Shown here: positions 63,241 through 64,000 of the stretch, one piece after another
Position numbering within the stretch: the stretch's first letter is position 1
How the letters are laid out: each line of letters opens with the position of its first letter
Source of the DNA: Muribaculaceae bacterium
GTDB lineage: Bacteria; Bacteroidota; Bacteroidia; Bacteroidales; Muribaculaceae
Length of the DNA: 64,000 nucleotides
Direction of reading: 5' to 3'
NCBI GenBank assembly: GCA_017436845.1
Contig: JAFSCJ010000003.1
Span: forward strand, 62,001 to 126,000
The notes under the pieces: model-generated
The model's input: the letters and a program-made list of their open reading frames with translations, nothing else
What the model was told of the DNA's origin: nothing
The model's database searches: none
Made by a program: the position numbers and the translations under genes

Positions 63241-64000
63241 ATGAAAAAAGTTTTTGTTTTTTGTATAGGAGGAACTGGCATTAGAGTAATGAAAAGCATT
63301 ACTATGCTAATGGCTGGTGGTATGGATACCAATGGATATATGGTTGTCCCTATTATCCTTGACCCTCATTTGGATTTGGAAGAAAAGAAAAATCTTCATT
63401 CTTTAATAGATAGTTACAAAACCGTATATAAAAACTCTGTAAATAATGGTTCGTCAACTCTGAACCATTTAGATGGCTTTTTTAATTCTGAAATTCGTAC
63501 GATTTCTGAATTAAATAATACTACAAATGATACTCAGCAAGTTGCTGGTAGTAGCGAGAAATTCAGTCAGTATATAAACCTGTCAAATATTGGTGCTAAT
63601 GATATTAATAATCACCTAGTTTCTACGCTCTTTTCAACTAAAAACTTGAACAATCCACTATCTGTGGGCTTCAAAGGCAATCCTAATATGGGTACTGTTG
63701 TTTTAGGAGATATGATTGAGGGAGCAGATTGGTTTAAGTCATTTAAGCAACACTGCGAACAAGGAGATAGAGTTTTTATAATTAGTTCAATCTTTGGTGG
63801 AACTGGAGCATCAGGTTATCCTCTCCTTGAAAAGAAGATTAAACTTGCTCAGAATGAGCCAGCGGTAAAAAGTGCTCTTATGGGAGCTGTTACCGTTCTT
63901 CCTTATTACGGTCTTAAAGATCCTGCTACCACAGGTAGTGATATTGATTCGGCTAATTTCTACACTAAAACTAAAGCAGCTTTAGCTTATTATCAAGGAA
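63241..64000 (+). CDS. Tubulin/FtsZ-like GTPase domain protein (3' end outside window)
   Basis: 253 residues visible. The N-terminus FVFCIGGTGIRVMKS has the first glycine loop of tubulin/FtsZ folds, and VPIILDPHLDLEEKKN the expected acidic residue after the second strand. The key motif is VFIISSIFGGTGASGYPLL, with GGTGASG at residues 186-192, matching the tubulin signature GGGTGSG. This is like the bacterial tubulin-like (Tubulin_2) group rather than FtsZ itself. The C-terminal part lies outside the window, so the complete domain cannot be tested. It is the third gene in a gapless operon and defines the system. Confidence 0.68.
   Translation, partial: MKKVFVFCIGGTGIRVMKSITMLMAGGMDTNGYMVVPIILDPHLDLEEKKNLHSLIDSYKTVYKNSVNNGSSTLNHLDGFFNSEIRTISELNNTTNDTQQVAGSSEKFSQYINLSNIGANDINNHLVSTLFSTKNLNNPLSVGFKGNPNMGTVVLGDMIEGADWFKSFKQHCEQGDRVFIISSIFGGTGASGYPLLEKKIKLAQNEPAVKSALMGAVTVLPYYGLKDPATTGSDIDSANFYTKTKAALAYYQG

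Noticed and set aside
1..64000. CRISPR arrays, integrases, transposases or insertion sequences.
   Set aside because: No regularly spaced repeats, transposase motifs or integrase genes were found, so no mobile element can be supported, although the right end might still lie in a mobile island.

Overview
The window looks like a chromosome segment of a Bacteroidales bacterium. The family is not resolvable by eye; a Muribaculaceae- or Bacteroides-like member is the best guess. The evidence is low to moderate GC, repeated Bacteroidetes-type promoters (TTG, about 20 bp, TAnnTTTG), few Shine-Dalgarno sequences, a TonB receptor behind a cobalamin riboswitch, lipoproteins with the SCKDYDDD-type N-terminus, OmpA-family proteins, C-termini resembling type IX sorting tails, DUF4831 and DUF6377 proteins, and capsule/nonulosonate genes typical of the order.

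Layout. 1-2208: the 5' two thirds of a BtuB-like TonB receptor under a B12 riboswitch (minus strand). 2289-5696: membrane acyltransferase, BASS-family transporter, desulfoferrodoxin and a divergent Crp/Fnr regulator. 5697-7996: a DUF6377 sensor/regulator flanked by a 20-bp inverted repeat. 7997-11015: glycosyltransferase, membrane protein and methyltransferase (minus). 11119-18956: a nine-gene plus-strand run joining two glycine-lipid-type acyltransferases, a Wzi-like outer-membrane protein, a lipocalin-like lipoprotein and a five-gene nonulosonic acid module (MptE-like protein, SpsF-type cytidylyltransferase, NeuB-type synthase, KdsC-type phosphatase, SDR). 19044-21553: two tandem OmpA-family porins. 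21714-22217: thiol peroxidase.

22184-28707 (minus): an overlapping dTDP-sugar operon (rmlB, rmlA, two FdtA-like cupins, DegT aminotransferase) followed by an MBOAT O-acyltransferase and its SGNH-like partner. 28724-33757: acyl-CoA ligase, MtaB, LpxL-type acyltransferase and a glycosyltransferase. 33876-41508: a surface-protein region with secreted proteins, an HTH regulator, a 1082-residue coiled-coil lipoprotein, a small lipoprotein, a third OmpA protein and a candidate small RNA. Three palindromes of the form CAAATA/TATTTG sit on promoters here. 41562-51649: housekeeping (TlpA-like, DUF4831, Nnr, Hpt, Adk, M3 peptidase, EEP hydrolase, two rhomboids, HU). 51804-57304: translation genes (tsf, rpsB, rpsI, rplM, rpmA, rplU), an amidase and a CAU tRNA. 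57359-61042: a secreted GH13 amylase and a PIG-L deacetylase.

The right end is the most unusual part. A structured, promoter- and terminator-bounded noncoding stretch of about 330 nt (61138-61470) precedes a tight operon of a lipoprotein with a vWA-like domain, a small three-helix membrane protein and a protein with FtsZ/tubulin-type glycine motifs (GGTGASG) that runs off the window. I cannot assign this cassette to a characterised system, and it is the main candidate for something new.
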